DNA of 64,000 nt from Stropharia rugosoannulata (GCA_028532985.1 JANCIK010000005.1:3416501-3480500); one strand, 5' to 3'; shown: positions 45,045 through 56,304, numbered from the stretch's first letter. The notes: a model not told the origin generated them from the sequence alone. Numbers and translations are program-made.

Positions 45045-45599
45045 ATGGTCATCGACAAGACAGCTACTCGCGAGGATCGCGCTTCCGACGAGCCGCCGTC
45101 ATACGATAGTATTTTCATCGACAGCCCGAGCTTTACCACTCCGCAACTCAGCACCGGAATCAACCTTTTTCAATCCACTAGTCCAGTGCACCAAACAGCA
45201 AACGAGACTCCAACTTCTTCTGAGATACCGCTTGGACGACTGGATCGCCATCGAGAAGCAGGGCATAAAAAACCTATTCACACACTCATCTTGTCGGAAT
45301 CATTCGAGATAGACGAGCGCACTGACGACCATCATCTTGCATACGTGCACGCAACACCGTTAAAAAGCTTAAGTTATGCTCAGCAAATTCGAGAGCTAGA
45401 GAAAGCCAACAGGCGGTTGCTACAGCGCGGGCAACATCATTTGCAACGGGACCAACAATTATTGCATGAATTCTTCCGAGACGTCATGGATGTAGGACGG
45501 GGCAGCATTCGCGAAAGCTTGGATTTCATCAGTGAATGTCACCAACAAGCGTCGAAAGCCAGCCATGATTTCCTGAAGCAATTCCTCTCCCAGCGCTAG
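45045..45599 (+). CDS. Small coiled-coil protein with PPSY motif, 184 aa
   Basis: Single-exon gene of unknown family. The N-terminal half is Ser/Thr/Pro-rich and disordered. It includes EPPSYDSI, a PPxY motif of the kind bound by WW domains of Rsp5/Nedd4 ligases. The C-terminal half (from about residue 105) is a clear amphipathic helix or coiled coil (YAQQIRELEKANRRLLQRG, then QRDQQLLHEFFRDVMDVG), ending in a second helix (HDFLKQFLSQR). The ATG at 45045 follows a TATA-like element. Typical of short mushroom proteins, but I cannot name it. Confidence 0.65.
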   Translation: MVIDKTATREDRASDEPPSYDSIFIDSPSFTTPQLSTGINLFQSTSPVHQTANETPTSSEIPLGRLDRHREAGHKKPIHTLILSESFEIDERTDDHHLAYVHATPLKSLSYAQQIRELEKANRRLLQRGQHHLQRDQQLLHEFFRDVMDVGRGSIRESLDFISECHQQASKASHDFLKQFLSQR

Positions 45600-46641
45600 T
45601 GGGCAAGAGCTAGGAACCGCCTTCTGGATAGCTGACCCCGTACTATTGCAACGATTAATCGATTACCGTCATATTGTAGCACACAAACGCAGCGCAATGG
45701 TGACGGGAGAACCCGACGCGTACGGTCAAGGGCACATTATACAAAGGAACGGCAGCACAAGTAGAACATTTGACATTATCGGTTACTTTCCCTTAATTAT
45801 TCCAGCTGTTTAATTCTATTTCGAGTGTACTTGTACTAGAGCACCAATTTTTTATATGTCGAACACTCAGAAGTTAGAACGATCGTGTCTTGATGACCAT
45901 GACCATACGACAGTTTGTCCCAGCGTTTGTCCGACAAATAGCTCCTGGGCTATGCTCTGTTAGCCCATGAAAGGAGTGCCAGAGTTCTTAAAAGCTGCTG
46001 ATATTTAGGTGGCAATTTCACGACAATAATACGTGCAGCCACCGCAGATTAATGTAATGCTGGCGTTAGAGTCCACGGGAGATGCCCAAATAAGGGAATC
46101 GCCCACAAACCGTTTTCGTACACGCTTGCATTATCATCATCGAGTGGCAATCTATGATAACAAATTTTCAGAGCTCGCCGCTGACCTGTCATCGATTGCA
46201 TCAGGTCAATCAAACTTCTCGCACGTTTTGACACACAAAAGAATGCTGTCCTTGTATTCTATCGCTCTCCTGGATCCTATGGGCTGGTAGGCTATCTTCC
46301 TCAGAGACCAGTGGCACTCGGCACAAAGATATACATTCACCATCAGCTTAAGTTCATCACTGTATTCAATTGCTATCTTACTGACTCCTATTAGCTCAGT
46401 CATAACTGCCAAGTTGCCATACTTAGAGGGTTACAACACATGCAGGCATCGTGCTTCTAGGGCGGCCTCTGAGGCATACGTCTCCGCGTTCCCGAGATTT
46501 TCAAAATGCGCGGCACCCACAAACAGTGAGTTTTTTTCCTTGGGGCACATGTCGAGCAGTGCATGCGGCAACTGCTATATACTTTAATAGATACTCCCTC
46601 CTGTGTAATCCACCCCCCTCAAACGCCAAAAACATATCCTC
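45600..46641. other. Intergenic, forkhead 1 promoter region
   Basis: About 1 kb before forkhead 1. A TATA-like tatatac lies near 46573-46580, some 65 bases before the ATG. No gene is seen. Confidence 0.5.
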
Positions 46642-47640
46642 ATGTCCAGCTCGCCCAGTCAGTCGCCCGTCTTTGAGATGAAAAGCTCCCCAGTGCCTGC
46701 CTCGAGGAATGTCGAGGCTGAACGATATTTACGCCAGACGCTCTGTACACCCCACGGCGTGCCGGTCAATTTACGCACCCTTCCTGATGAGCCCTTCGAT
46801 CCGGGATATAGGCCTAAGGTGACCGACTTGATTAAGCTGGCTATATGGGGGAGTGAAATGCGTCAACTTACGTTGCGAGGGATTTACGATGCTATCGAGA
46901 CACGTTATCCGTCTTACAAGAGCATGGAGGACAAGCCGTGGCAGGTGCGAAACAAGCGCCCATTGGACAAGTCCGTCTTTCTGACCTTAGTCTTAATGTA
47001 GCGGTCTGTGCGACATTCATTGTCTTTAAAGGCAATGTTTGTGCATACGGATCGTCCTCATGAGGAGCGCGGAAAAGGATCTTACTGGACCCTGGACATT
47101 TCGAAAGGTGAGGGCATGAAGCCCACCCGACACTCTCGCAAACACTTGAAAGTGAAAGAGAACAGAGCCCGCAGAGTCAATCAAAGCTCCGCAGAGGTCG
47201 AGGAACAGCTTGTTAACCCTTTTGTTGGTAGCATTTCTGCAATGCAAATACAGAACTTGCTATGCGCTGATCCCAATGACCATTTGAATGAAGGTCGTGA
47301 AGTATCCCCTTCCCTACCACCAGCGTCGACCCTTGACAATTCCTTCGACAGATACATCAATGCGGACCCTTACAAGGATGATATAGAGCCGTTAGGTCGA
47401 CCCTCCTCATCAAAATCTCTCATAGAAGAAGATATGAGCGTAGGACAGAATAATATGTTCAAGCGTTCCGCCACCTCGCCTCCCTCTTATCGTGTACCCC
47501 CCTCCACCAACACAAAGTCAGTACAGGAAGAGAGGATTGCGAGATTGCTCCCTCCTATAGAGCATATCTCGGAACCATCTCCTGAGATAAAACAGGACGA
47601 CGAAGTGCAGGAGGAGGCCGCTAAACACCACTTGGCGTAG
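46642..47640 (+). CDS. Forkhead-domain protein 1, 313 aa, 2 exons
   Basis: DNA-binding transcription factor with a winged-helix forkhead domain. Exons 46642-46944 and 47002-47640 total 942 nt. The intron falls in the recognition helix, exactly after DKPWQ. The domain spans about residues 58-133: [55 protein letters not shown] and GKGSYWTLDI. The family consensus at the recognition helix is [12 protein letters not shown]. Here the base-contacting Asn is Arg (WQRS), and the second Asn of RHN is Ser. A Ser/Pro-rich C-terminal half follows, with several acidic patches typical of regulatory regions. A second forkhead gene with the same intron position lies at 58995-60509. Confidence 0.9.
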
Positions 47641-47770
47641 TGAACGGTTTGTTGTCTGGGACATTCGTATATACTTTCTATATTATACTTAAACAGCAAG
47701 TAATGACCCTCATAAACTTTTTCTCTATTTTTATTTACTGTAATCGCTCGGTATAGTATTACAGTTGTAT
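47641..47770. other. Short convergent spacer
   Basis: AT-rich 3' region of forkhead 1 with no further feature. Confidence 0.4.
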
Positions 47771-47998
47771 TCACCGTCTTAACAGCATGTTAATATTATT
47801 TTCGCGTTGTTTTCGCCGCTCTCGTCGTTGTCGTTCTGGAACTGCTCCGTCCCGAGTCAGCTCTATCCGATCAGCGGGCGTCAACGAACCAGACCCTTTG
47901 CGCTTGTCTTGAGATGAGCGTCCCGAGCTGCCCACTGGCATGGCTCTTGGATGCTGGAGACTAGCAGTGCCGATATCAGCCGGACTTAGGCCGGACAT
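47771..47998 (-). CDS. Possible small basic protein, 75 aa
   Basis: Short ORF starting at ATG 47998. The N-terminal half is Ser/Gly-rich and the C-terminal half is strongly basic (PERQRRERRKQRENN). The family is not recognised and there is no splice partner. It lies between forkhead 1 and F-box protein B, on the opposite strand. It could be a real small gene, the last exon of something larger, or chance. Confidence 0.25.
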   Translation of the reverse strand: MSGLSPADIGTASLQHPRAMPVGSSGRSSQDKRKGSGSLTPADRIELTRDGAVPERQRRERRKQRENNINMLLRR

Positions 47999-48128
47999 AA
48001 ATATTTAGTTTATGTTTATCGGAGTAACTACTTACAAAATATTTATTAATAAAAATGATCACTAAATTCTCGGGACCGACTCCTTGCCGACGCCTACCGA
48101 GTCCCGACACACTAGGACTCTCATTGCC

Positions 48129-49586
48129 ATGTTTTTCTCAACGCTTCAAAGATTTCCTGCAGAACTTATTCTTGAAATCTATGCTCTCAGCAAGAATAAA
48201 AATCTTATGACTGTTTGCACGCGCTTCTGTGACATATGCTATTCCACCCGCTCACTATGGACAACTATCAACGTACGGAAGGACCAGGCTACGGTCGATG
48301 GTCCAGTACATCTCCTTCGACGATTGGAAAGAGGTGGATTCTGTCTACTGGACGTTAATATTCAATCAGAGGAGCCCCTTGCTAAGGTGGAGATCGAAAT
48401 GTGGAGAATACTCTCAAGCCACAGAGACCGGTTTCGGACATTTACCATCCAGACTGACAAAATGGCCCTTTGCTCCAAGATAATGCATAAAATCTTCATC
48501 GCGCGAGGACCCCCCTCATTGAATAATCTTAAACTATTGTGTATTTTCCACGAGGACAGCATCTACAAGCCCAAGTATAGCTCTGCGTCTTGTCGGATGC
48601 TTCTCCAGCCAATGGCCCGTCTCTGGCCATCGCTTACTACCCTTCACCTTCCATTCATTATGCATTACGTGCCATACCTCTCAGAACCCCTTCTGTCACT
48701 GAGAACCCTGATTTTGGATGGGCGAATGTCAATAAATATCCTCTCCGCTCCAAGTTTCTACCAATTTGTTCGACTCCTGGTCAACATGCCCCGGCTCACA
48801 ACAATTTGGATCAAATGCGACAAAATGCCCAAACGCTTTGGTATGCACAATATATCAGTATCACCCCCAAATCCCGATCTAGGCCCTGCTATACGTCTTC
48901 CCGTTAAATTGCCCTTGCTCACTCGTATAGCCCTCACTATTTCGTCTTCCTATGGTATAGATATACTTCACGTTATTGAGGCTCCTTGCTTAGAAGATGT
49001 ACACCTCGACGGCTCTTATGACCTGGAGTGGCGGCCTTTACTGCACCATCCATCTGTAAGTCAAATGGACGAGCTATTAACTGTTATGGCCCAGCGAAGC
49101 CCATCGATACACCGTCTAGCACTTATCGACACTTCGTTCTCTGTGAATCAATGGGCACAACTGTTTGGATTTGGTTCTGATCCGCCGTTGTTCCAACACC
49201 TCAGAAGTATTGCCATACGCGGAGTAGTCCCGACTTTTACACCATCGAGTCCGAAACCTATCAATACTATGGACAGCGCGCTTCTATACGAATGTGCCCT
49301 TAATGGAACTGTCCCACTCCGCAGGTTTGCGTACACTGGTATGACTGAACTGCTTGGCTTCGATGCGCTGCGCAAGCTAGTCACAAATTTCTCTCCAGCG
49401 ATTGGGACTGGGGAATATTTCGAATTAGAGGTGGATAACCAAGAGTACTCCAGTGCCAAGGTGAGGATCGAAGAGCTGCAGCAACACATGGCTGTCCGCA
49501 CCACTCTTCACATCAAGGGCATGCCACGCAGGAAGTGGTGGACACATTGGGACGACATTGACGCAACGGAAGCTGATTCTTATTAG
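48129..49586 (+). CDS. F-box/LRR-like protein B, 485 aa, single exon
   Basis: Paralogue of the gene at 30567-32039, again intronless. The start is the ATG at 48129 (MFFSTLQRFPAELILEIYAL); the frame is open further upstream but only from TTG. The F-box-like segment is RFPAELILEIYALSKNK...CTRFCDICYSTRSLW. The leucine-rich remainder follows paralogue A block by block: LTTLHLPFIMHYVPYLSEPL against LTTLVLPFVETYIPYLAEPL, LEDVHLDGSYDLE against LHDLHLDGTRDDE, MAQRSPSIHRLALI against LAQRSPGLRRLAVI, GTVPLRRFAYTG against RRVPLRRFVYVG. The end RKWWTHWDDIDATEADSY matches the WWT...D...D..E..SY end of A. A substrate receptor role in an SCF ubiquitin ligase is inferred. Confidence 0.85.
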   Translation: MFFSTLQRFPAELILEIYALSKNKNLMTVCTRFCDICYSTRSLWTTINVRKDQATVDGPVHLLRRLERGGFCLLDVNIQSEEPLAKVEIEMWRILSSHRDRFRTFTIQTDKMALCSKIMHKIFIARGPPSLNNLKLLCIFHEDSIYKPKYSSASCRMLLQPMARLWPSLTTLHLPFIMHYVPYLSEPLLSLRTLILDGRMSINILSAPSFYQFVRLLVNMPRLTTIWIKCDKMPKRFGMHNISVSPPNPDLGPAIRLPVKLPLLTRIALTISSSYGIDILHVIEAPCLEDVHLDGSYDLEWRPLLHHPSVSQMDELLTVMAQRSPSIHRLALIDTSFSVNQWAQLFGFGSDPPLFQHLRSIAIRGVVPTFTPSSPKPINTMDSALLYECALNGTVPLRRFAYTGMTELLGFDALRKLVTNFSPAIGTGEYFELEVDNQEYSSAKVRIEELQQHMAVRTTLHIKGMPRRKWWTHWDDIDATEADSY

Positions 49587-50096
49587 ACTTGCCGCGGTAT
49601 GTATAAACACATTGTATTTATTACAGTAAACTGTCGAGAGTACGTTCTGTCAGTTTGTCATCCAGAGTCGCTGCAGGGGCGGTTTACCTTGGTATGTTAA
49701 ATTATGTTCCCTGCTTTCATTTTCCAGATATTAAGTAATGTTACATATGTGCATAGAATCAGATCGCTCCGACTTTCCGAGCTCGGCGGCCAAGAGTTAC
49801 CAATGGTAAACTTGTTCCCACTTATGTACATGTCATGAGGAACAAATTTCACCGGGGCTTAGTATGTACTTACACACCTCACTTGCTTCCAAGCTTAGAA
49901 TCAATACTACTCGAAATCCAGGTTGAGTTGAAACGAGAGTTTATTTGTATCCTCCACCCATGAAGCTGATGAAGTCTAAAGAAAAGTTATTGGCGGAACA
50001 ACAACAAGTCACTCATAGAATTGTCGAGCTCAAGCGCTCAGAGTGCCACATTTCTAAAAATATGCATTAAAATTTGTCGAAGTAGGCTACCGTAAC

Positions 50097-50130
50097 CTAG
50101 TGCCACCTAGAGTATAGTCGCCGGCACTAG
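50097..50130. repeat. Inverted repeat ctagtgcc / ggcactag
   Basis: The 8-base arms 50097-50104 and 50123-50130 are perfect reverse complements separated by 18 bases. It could be a small stem, a factor-binding palindrome, or part of an old miniature element. Confidence 0.6.
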
Positions 50131-50585
50131 TGAACACGCTTTGACAGTTCGACTCTTGGCCCTTGGATCCTACAAATTACAAGAATATTACTTACGTACT
50201 ACACGCGAGTAACCATGAAGGTAGGCTCACGACTCACGAGTCACTAAGGCTCACTAGCACTATCACTGTCAGTAGTATCTGCTGTCAAAATTCGTATTTG
50301 ACTGAGCGGGAAAGGAGGATCCCGAGCTCATGGCAGCAGGCATATTGTCATAAGTGCAACTACACAAGGCTCCGAGAACACTCACGAGAGTTATTATTAA
50401 AATTGTCGTTCAACCACGCTCCCCGGAAACTTCGAAAAACTTAGTGTAGTGATAACCGAAACACATGTCTGTTTCATGTTTTTCATGCCCTCACATATTA
50501 TGGCACTCGAAGGACGCTAGTAAGCGTAATTAAAATTGCCGTTGCTAATTATGTATCGATTATGTATCCAACCCTCCTCGACTTG

Positions 50586-50592
50586 TATAAAA
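50586..50592 (+). promoter_or_regulatory. TATA box of the hydrophobin gene
   Basis: tataaaa, 98 bases before the ATG at 50690. A pyrimidine-rich stretch (cctctcaaaccaccctctttt) precedes the ATG, as is usual in strongly expressed fungal genes. Confidence 0.65.
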
Positions 50593-50689
50593 GCTCTGAG
50601 TGCGTGGCTGATTCTTCAGTCGAACATACCTGTTCTACATATCGCAAACTCTCTAAGACCTCTCAAACCACCCTCTTTTATCAGCCAAC

Positions 50690-51189
50690 ATGTTCGCTCG
50701 TTTCTCCACTGCCTTCATCTTGGCTCTTCCCATCTTCGCTGCAGCCACAGCCATTCCCCGTGGCCCTACTAACCAGTGCAACACTGGACCTGTTCAGTGC
50801 TGCAACTCCTCTTCCGAAGTAAGTGAACTGCTACTTCTGTTAAAGCATTTCCTCATTTATATATATATATAGTCGACCAACTTGAGCAGCGTTGCCGCAG
50901 TTCTCATTGGACTCCTCCACATTGACATCGGCTCTGTTACTGGTCTGGTTGGAGGTCAGCTGCTCTTAAACGTTTTCCTTGTTCGTATCTGACAATTTTG
51001 CCCAGTTACATGCTCTCCCATCACTGCAGTTGGTGTCGGCTCTACCTCTTGCACTTCGCAGCCAGTTTGCTGCACTAACAACTCCTTCGTACGTTCTTTA
51101 ACAATATTCTTGGCATATTCTGTTAGGTCCTAATAACGAATTATTAGAACGGTGTTGTCGCTTTGGGATGCTCTCCCATCAATCTTTGA
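50690..51189 (+). CDS. Class I hydrophobin, 111 aa, 4 exons
   Basis: Small secreted amphipathic protein that assembles at air-water interfaces and coats aerial hyphae and fruit bodies. Exons 50690-50818, 50873-50954, 51006-51088 and 51148-51189 total 336 nt. Signal peptide residues 1-22 (hydrophobic, ending AAATAIPRG). The eight-cysteine pattern is complete: Cys30, 37, 38, 73, 86, 92, 93 and 106, with the two CC pairs in VQCCN and PVCCT. The spacing C-x6-CC-x34-C-x12-C-x5-CC-x12-C matches class I. The end GCSPINL fits mushroom hydrophobins. The second exon starts after a short ta repeat next to the acceptor. The strongest alternative, class II, has shorter loops and is excluded by spacing. 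Confidence 0.95.
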
Positions 51190-51989
51190 GGTCTTACAAG
51201 TCTACGTATTGTGAATAGGATAGTTCATTACACTTTAATGCTATTGAAATAATTCATCATGGGTTACTTTAAGTTTGAGTTGAGGTAAAATTGTAAATAA
51301 GTATTTTAAGTCCTTGGCAGTGTGCTTCGACATCGTATGCCATTGTCTTTGTGTCCGTGTTACTAAGGCTTATCGTACTGACAGTCCCAGTCCGTGGCAT
51401 TCGTGGTATTATTCTTTCTTTGAAGACATGTTCGAGTAAATCGTTTATCTGTTTTTTGATGTTTAAGAGTTACTGCATAGAATCAAGGGGCGTATTATTT
51501 GTTGCAGCTTAAGTATATGTGCCATTTATTTGAGGAACCGGTTAAGTGTCGTATGTTTTGAATGCAGTACATGCAAGCTGATTTGAGGCATGAAGGTATT
51601 GTGTTCAAATGCGGTGAATATGTAAATAATAATCAAGCGCCGACTCCGTCACTATGATGCCGCATCACTCCAAATGTCATCCAAAGACGGTGTATAATCG
51701 CGTAGTAGCAGGATACATCTTTATCTGTCAGCGATGAACGATAGATAAAGTTCATAACATATTTTAGTACAGCAACCGATTTTGTTTCACTCGTTCCTCT
51801 TGCTTCATACATTTTCTCTTTGTCTTATAGCACGGTGCCGCCTTTGCCGATTATTCATATCAAAAGTCCGGCCCGGCGGGTGCAGTTCAGTTTCCTTTCG
51901 TCATGAGCCTGGCCTCCTGCCGTCGTACTTAAAGGTCGTCGTGAAGCGTTCCTAAAGGTAATCCAGCATTCTCCTGATCTTTCTTTGAA
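51190..51989. other. Intergenic, no gene recognised
   Basis: About 800 bp between hydrophobin and PL14-like genes, both on plus. It should hold the 3' UTR of the hydrophobin and the promoter of the lyase. Pyrimidine-rich blocks occur near 51770-51830. No ORF is supported. Confidence 0.5.
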
Positions 51990-53156
51990 ATGGATCCTTC
52001 GCCTGACTCAGTCGACTTACTCTCCCATCTTATCCCGTCTTGTAGTTTCATCACCGGATTCTCAACTTGCGAGAGTATCTCGCATCCGCACCTGACGAAC
52101 GTGAAGCTCGCTGACGCTCCTCTCGGTGTACACAAGGTGTCCAATAAAACAACACATAATGTTGTTACACCTCCGTCATCTACGCAGAAGGCGATAGCTC
52201 CCAAGACTGCGTGGGAGGCATTCTATCCCAAAGGCAGTATCAATCCCTCTGCAAAGATACCCGGCGGCTTTGGCTTCTATCTGAATGGCCCGCCCGCTTT
52301 TCAAGAAGCGCTGAAGGAGGCTCATGAAGTAATCTTCTCGTATCGGATGATGCTTCAGAAAGGGTGGAAATGGGTCAAGGGTGGCAAGTTGCCGGGCCTA
52401 TGTAAGTGCTATTATGCGCGCCTTGTACCAACACACGCGTTGACATTGCCCTTTGCAGATGGCGGAGCTGGGGATAAAGCGTATGGGTGCTCGGGTGGAC
52501 GCCAGGACGAGCGCTGCCAATGCTTCAATCTTCGGCCGATGTGGAGGTACATGTCTTCGCAACATCATTAGATGTTTTTCTGACTTCAAAATATCAGGGC
52601 GAGCGCTTTGGGCGAGCTTTACACATACCTACCTCTGACAAAGAAAAACAAGGAGGTGCTTACTTCTGTTCCCCCTCGATCTATCGAGAACAGCGACTAT
52701 GGCATGTCTGTAGGCCGGGGCGCTTACAAACATGAGAATGCGGTAGGAAGCTGGGTTACAGTAGCAATTAGGGTCAAGTTAAATGACGTCGGTGTCGACA
52801 ATGGTAGGTCGCTGTACGTGTCATGTTATCCTCGTTGACATCGTTTTCCAGGTGAAGTGGAGGTTTTTATTGACGGAAAGTCAGTTATACTCGCAAAAGG
52901 CGTGTGTCTCCGCTGTTCGAAGGAGAGCGGCGTCAAAGGAATGCATTTCCAGACGTTCTTTGGTGGTAAGCTCACTAATGCATTCATTGCCCCCCTTCCC
53001 CTTCCGTTGTTGTCTTTCTTGTTTATTCTATTTGTATTACATTCTTTTCCACGAACTAATAAACCACTGTTTTGTTCAGGACATTCTGATGACTGGGCGT
53101 CACCGGATAATCAGCGTGCTTGGTTTGCGGACGTGACGGGTGCGATCCTTACCTGA
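51990..53156 (+). CDS. Polysaccharide lyase family 14-like protein, 298 aa, 5 exons
   Basis: Predicted beta-elimination lyase for uronic-acid polymers (glucuronan or alginate-like). Exons 51990-52401, 52459-52546, 52598-52803, 52852-52965 and 53080-53156 total 897 nt. The domain starts at about residue 72: AWEAFYPKGSINPSAKIPGG, FGFYLNG, GWKWVKGGKLPGLYGG, AYGCSGGRQDERCQCFNLR, LGELYTYLPLT, YGMSVGRGAYKHENAVGSW, VAIRVKLNDVG, VEVFIDGKSVI, GMHFQTFFGG and a final SPDNQRAWFADV. These are the blocks of the fungal PL14 proteins that I know. No signal peptide is visible: the first 70 residues are polar and Ser/Pro-rich. The protein may therefore be cytosolic or use another exit route. Substrate is inferred from the family only. 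Confidence 0.85.
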
Positions 53157-53445
53157 AATCATTCCTCTTCTGTGTGGTGCCGGCCTTTTATATCATACAG
53201 CGAAGTCGGAACAGATCCAAATAAATAATCGCGGCCCTGGTCTGTTACATAGTAATCTAAAATGCGGTTGCCATGGACAGTCTAAACTTGGTGTCAGAAG
53301 TAGAAGTCTAGTACGTCGTCATTATGACTCACATTTACTCTGCACACCTTTTCTTGTGAGAAACGAAATGCTTCTACCGGTACCGAGCTTCATGGCGCCT
53401 ATATAAGCAAAGCAAAGTGCTGCTTGCCACTTACTTGTCGAAGCA

Positions 53446-55821
53446 ATGGTCTCAACCAATCCCGCTAACATTATCACCATAACCGCTAGTGATTACGGTG
53501 TCAAGTCGGTCAAAATATCCAAATCGAGCATTGCAGAAGTAGTGAGAGTATTTACACTACAATTGAAGGTATACCATGCATATCCAAGCCGTGACTCAGA
53601 AATCTAACTATGATTTACAGAAAGGGCAAAACTCGGTCTCAATCAGGGGGTTACCCAGCGTCATCAAGTCGATTCGACCGTCTCTTCCGACTAGCGATGG
53701 TATACGAGTCGATGATTTTCTCTTCACAGTTAACAGTGCTGCTTCGGGCTCTGCAGCTACGGAGTCTGTTATGAATACCTCTGAAATATATACACCTGGA
53801 GTCCATCAAGACTTGGACGACCCTGTGCCTTCTGATTCATCTATTCCGGAGAGTAGCCCATTTTCTGCTCCGCAGTCATTGCGCTTCCTTCTTGTACGAG
53901 AGGCAGCGCTGAATAGCGCGAGACAACTCAAACAGAATGAAGCTAAGGTTCTTACTCGATATGCACAGTCATTGTCTCCAGAACATCTTCCTCCAGCGGA
54001 GATTGCGCCGTTCCTCAAAACGTATGCAGCAGAGCACGCTAAGCTTATTAATGAAGTGAGTCGACATAGTATAGTCGAGCCGAGTATATGATTTAAATCA
54101 AAATAGGTAACAGAGATCAACGAGGAACTAGTTAAATTGCAACGCGAAATCACTGCAGAGCGCGCACGGCTGGCACTCAAGGCAGGAGAGACAGACGGAC
54201 GGGTATCGGTCGTGATTACAACTGATACGGATATAGACACCACATTCAAAATAACGTACAGTGGGTAATTTCTAGCAGAGCTTCGTTGTGAATTTTGCCT
54301 CACACCTCATGTCATTCAGTTGTCGACTCGTGCTCGTGGCTTCCGGTCTACGAACTCCATGCTACAACAGACTCATCCGGGCGTCCATCCACGGATATAT
54401 CCTTGCACTATCTTGCTCTTGTCTCCCAGTCTACTGGAGAAGACTGGAAGGGCGCTGAGCTCACTCTAAGTACCATGGCTAGCGAATTGGGGCCTAAAAG
54501 GATGCCAAGGTGGCCTGCTTTGAAGGTCAGACCTGCTATTAAGAGCTCGAATATTCCGAGCCTTCCTAGTGTGTACATTATTCTACTACATATTCCCCAA
54601 TAACCGCCTTCCTCGAAAACAGTGCAACGTCCACAACAACTTGATACTGCTAAGCCACTCCAAGCAGTGTCTCATGGCACGGTGCAACAGGTACAACAGC
54701 AGCAACAGCAATTTCAACAGCAACAGCAGCAGCAGTTTCAGCAACAACAACAGCCATCTGCATCATTGTTTGGTGCCCCTCGAGCTTTCTTTCAATCAAC
54801 ACCATTTGGAGGAACAGCTAACTTTGGTCACAAGGGCTTTGGTTCAATGGTTCAGGAGGACGAATACGAACATATAAATCCCAACGGGGATCCTACAGCA
54901 GCCGATACTATACAAGGCAATGATACTGCAGTGGAAGGCAAAGTGGGTTCGCCCGCATCGGTTGTGCGGGAGACTCCCTTGTCCATGGTATTTGCGGTGG
55001 CAGGAGGTGCATCATGGGTACCTTCGGATGGACTGTCACACCGAGTATCCCTGGCCATTCTCCGTTTTGCGTCTACCATTTCATACGTGACAAGTCCCAG
55101 AGATGACACAAGCGTTTTTCTACAAGTCAGTGTCCATGATCGTTTAAACTCGAATTACAGCTAACCAACCTGTCGTCTTTCCAGTGTGACATAAAGAATA
55201 CAAGTGACTACAGACTCCTGGCTGGTACCATGTCCATTATTGTAGACGACAGCTTTGTTTCTTCGACCGTGTTAGATTCAGTTAGTAATCATCTTGCGCT
55301 ACTATTTTATCATTACTCTAAACATCTTATAGGACGTCAATCCATCCGAAATTCTGACCTGCGCTCTCGGTCCTTCGATGCATACTAAAGTAACATACAC
55401 CCGCACCACAACTCCGCTTTCCATTCCCGCAAGCGCATTTGCTGAGGTCAAAGATGCTATGCTTCACAAGACGACAATTATTGTCCACAACGCACACTCC
55501 TTCGCACTTGAGCGACTGGTGGTTAAAGAGCGACTCCCGACATGTGACGATCGCAGTGTCAGTATTGTCTTGCACAAGCCGGACTTGCTTGCGGGGCCCA
55601 TATATGACGCTTCCGGCGCAGCGAAAAAGGAAGAAACAGAAGAAGATGGGGGTAAAGGAAAGTCGGGACAGACGGTTCGGTGGGAACCACTTCTTTCCGG
55701 GCGCGGTGGGGAGAAAGAGGGTCGGTTTGAATGGATTGCAGGTGTTGAGAGTGGAAAGAGCGTCGAGTTCCGCTTGGAGTATGAAGTCCGTGTCCCCCGC
55801 GGGGTCGCATGGACCTTTTAA
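53446..55821 (+). CDS. DUF4139 (MuiA-like) protein with poly-Q loop, 682 aa, 7 exons
   Basis: Fungal member of the DUF4140/DUF4139 family, named after the bacterial mucoidy inhibitor A; the cellular role is not settled. Exons 53446-53568, 53621-54055, 54107-54260, 54320-54568, 54623-55125, 55185-55280 and 55333-55821 total 2049 nt. The N-terminal DUF4140 part has VKSVKISKSSIAEVVRVFTL, GQNSVSIRGLPSVIK and the coiled segment EINEELVKLQREITAERARL. The DUF4139 part starts FKITYIVDSCSWLPVYELHA and includes GEDWKGAELTLSTM, then SAILRFASTISYVTSP, CDIKNTSDYRLLAGTMS, and ends in FRLEYEVRVPRGVAWTF. Between them a Gln-rich loop (residues about 340-365, QQQQQQ and QFQQQQ runs) is encoded by mixed caa/cag codons. 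All phases agree, so the gene looks intact. Confidence 0.87.
54690..54755 (+). repeat. caa/cag repeat encoding poly-glutamine in the DUF4139 gene
   Basis: Imperfect trinucleotide run of cag, caa and an occasional ttt (Phe) codon, inside the loop between conserved blocks. Likely length-variable among strains. Confidence 0.8.
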
Positions 55822-56304
55822 ACGGTTAGAGAGAATGAATATTGAATATTGAATGCCTGTCTGTAAACCTACTACGAATATCGGTCGCTTGCGCATTCAA
55901 CACGCTCGTAGAGTAAAGTGGTTATTAACTTGCAATGTTCCGTATATCCGCCTTGATCAATTTGATGTCTGCGGGGGCTTTGGTCTAACAACCCGTGAGA
56001 AGATCTTTCATCGTCGCCAACTCGAATTTTTCTCAAATTCCTTCTCAGTTTCCCCAGTTTCCCCGGTTTCCCCCTCATGTAAATTTCAAACCAATGGCGC
56101 ACACTTGCAACTCAAAGACGCGACGAACATTGCAAATGAACACCTGTAGCAAATATAGCAATTGTACATTTTCTAGCCCTCCTGCTTCAATTGACACGTC
56201 CCACAAGCTGGCTACCTAGTCCTAACCCAGTCCGCCACTCCGAGCGCTTTTTGAAGGCGGTAGCCTTTCTGTATACTCGTATGCCTTTTGCTTTACTTGT
56301 TTCT
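55822..56304. other. Convergent intergenic spacer
   Basis: Lies between two convergent genes. A pyrimidine-rich tract (tttccccagtttccccggtttcccc) occurs near 56048-56075. No gene. Confidence 0.5.

Larger units (their letters stand above)
49587..50689. other. Intergenic, hydrophobin promoter region
   Basis: About 1.1 kb. It contains an 8-bp perfect inverted repeat at 50097-50130 and several direct copies of gactcacgagtcac-like words near 50225-50245. A TATA box for the hydrophobin is listed separately. No ORF is supported. Confidence 0.5.
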
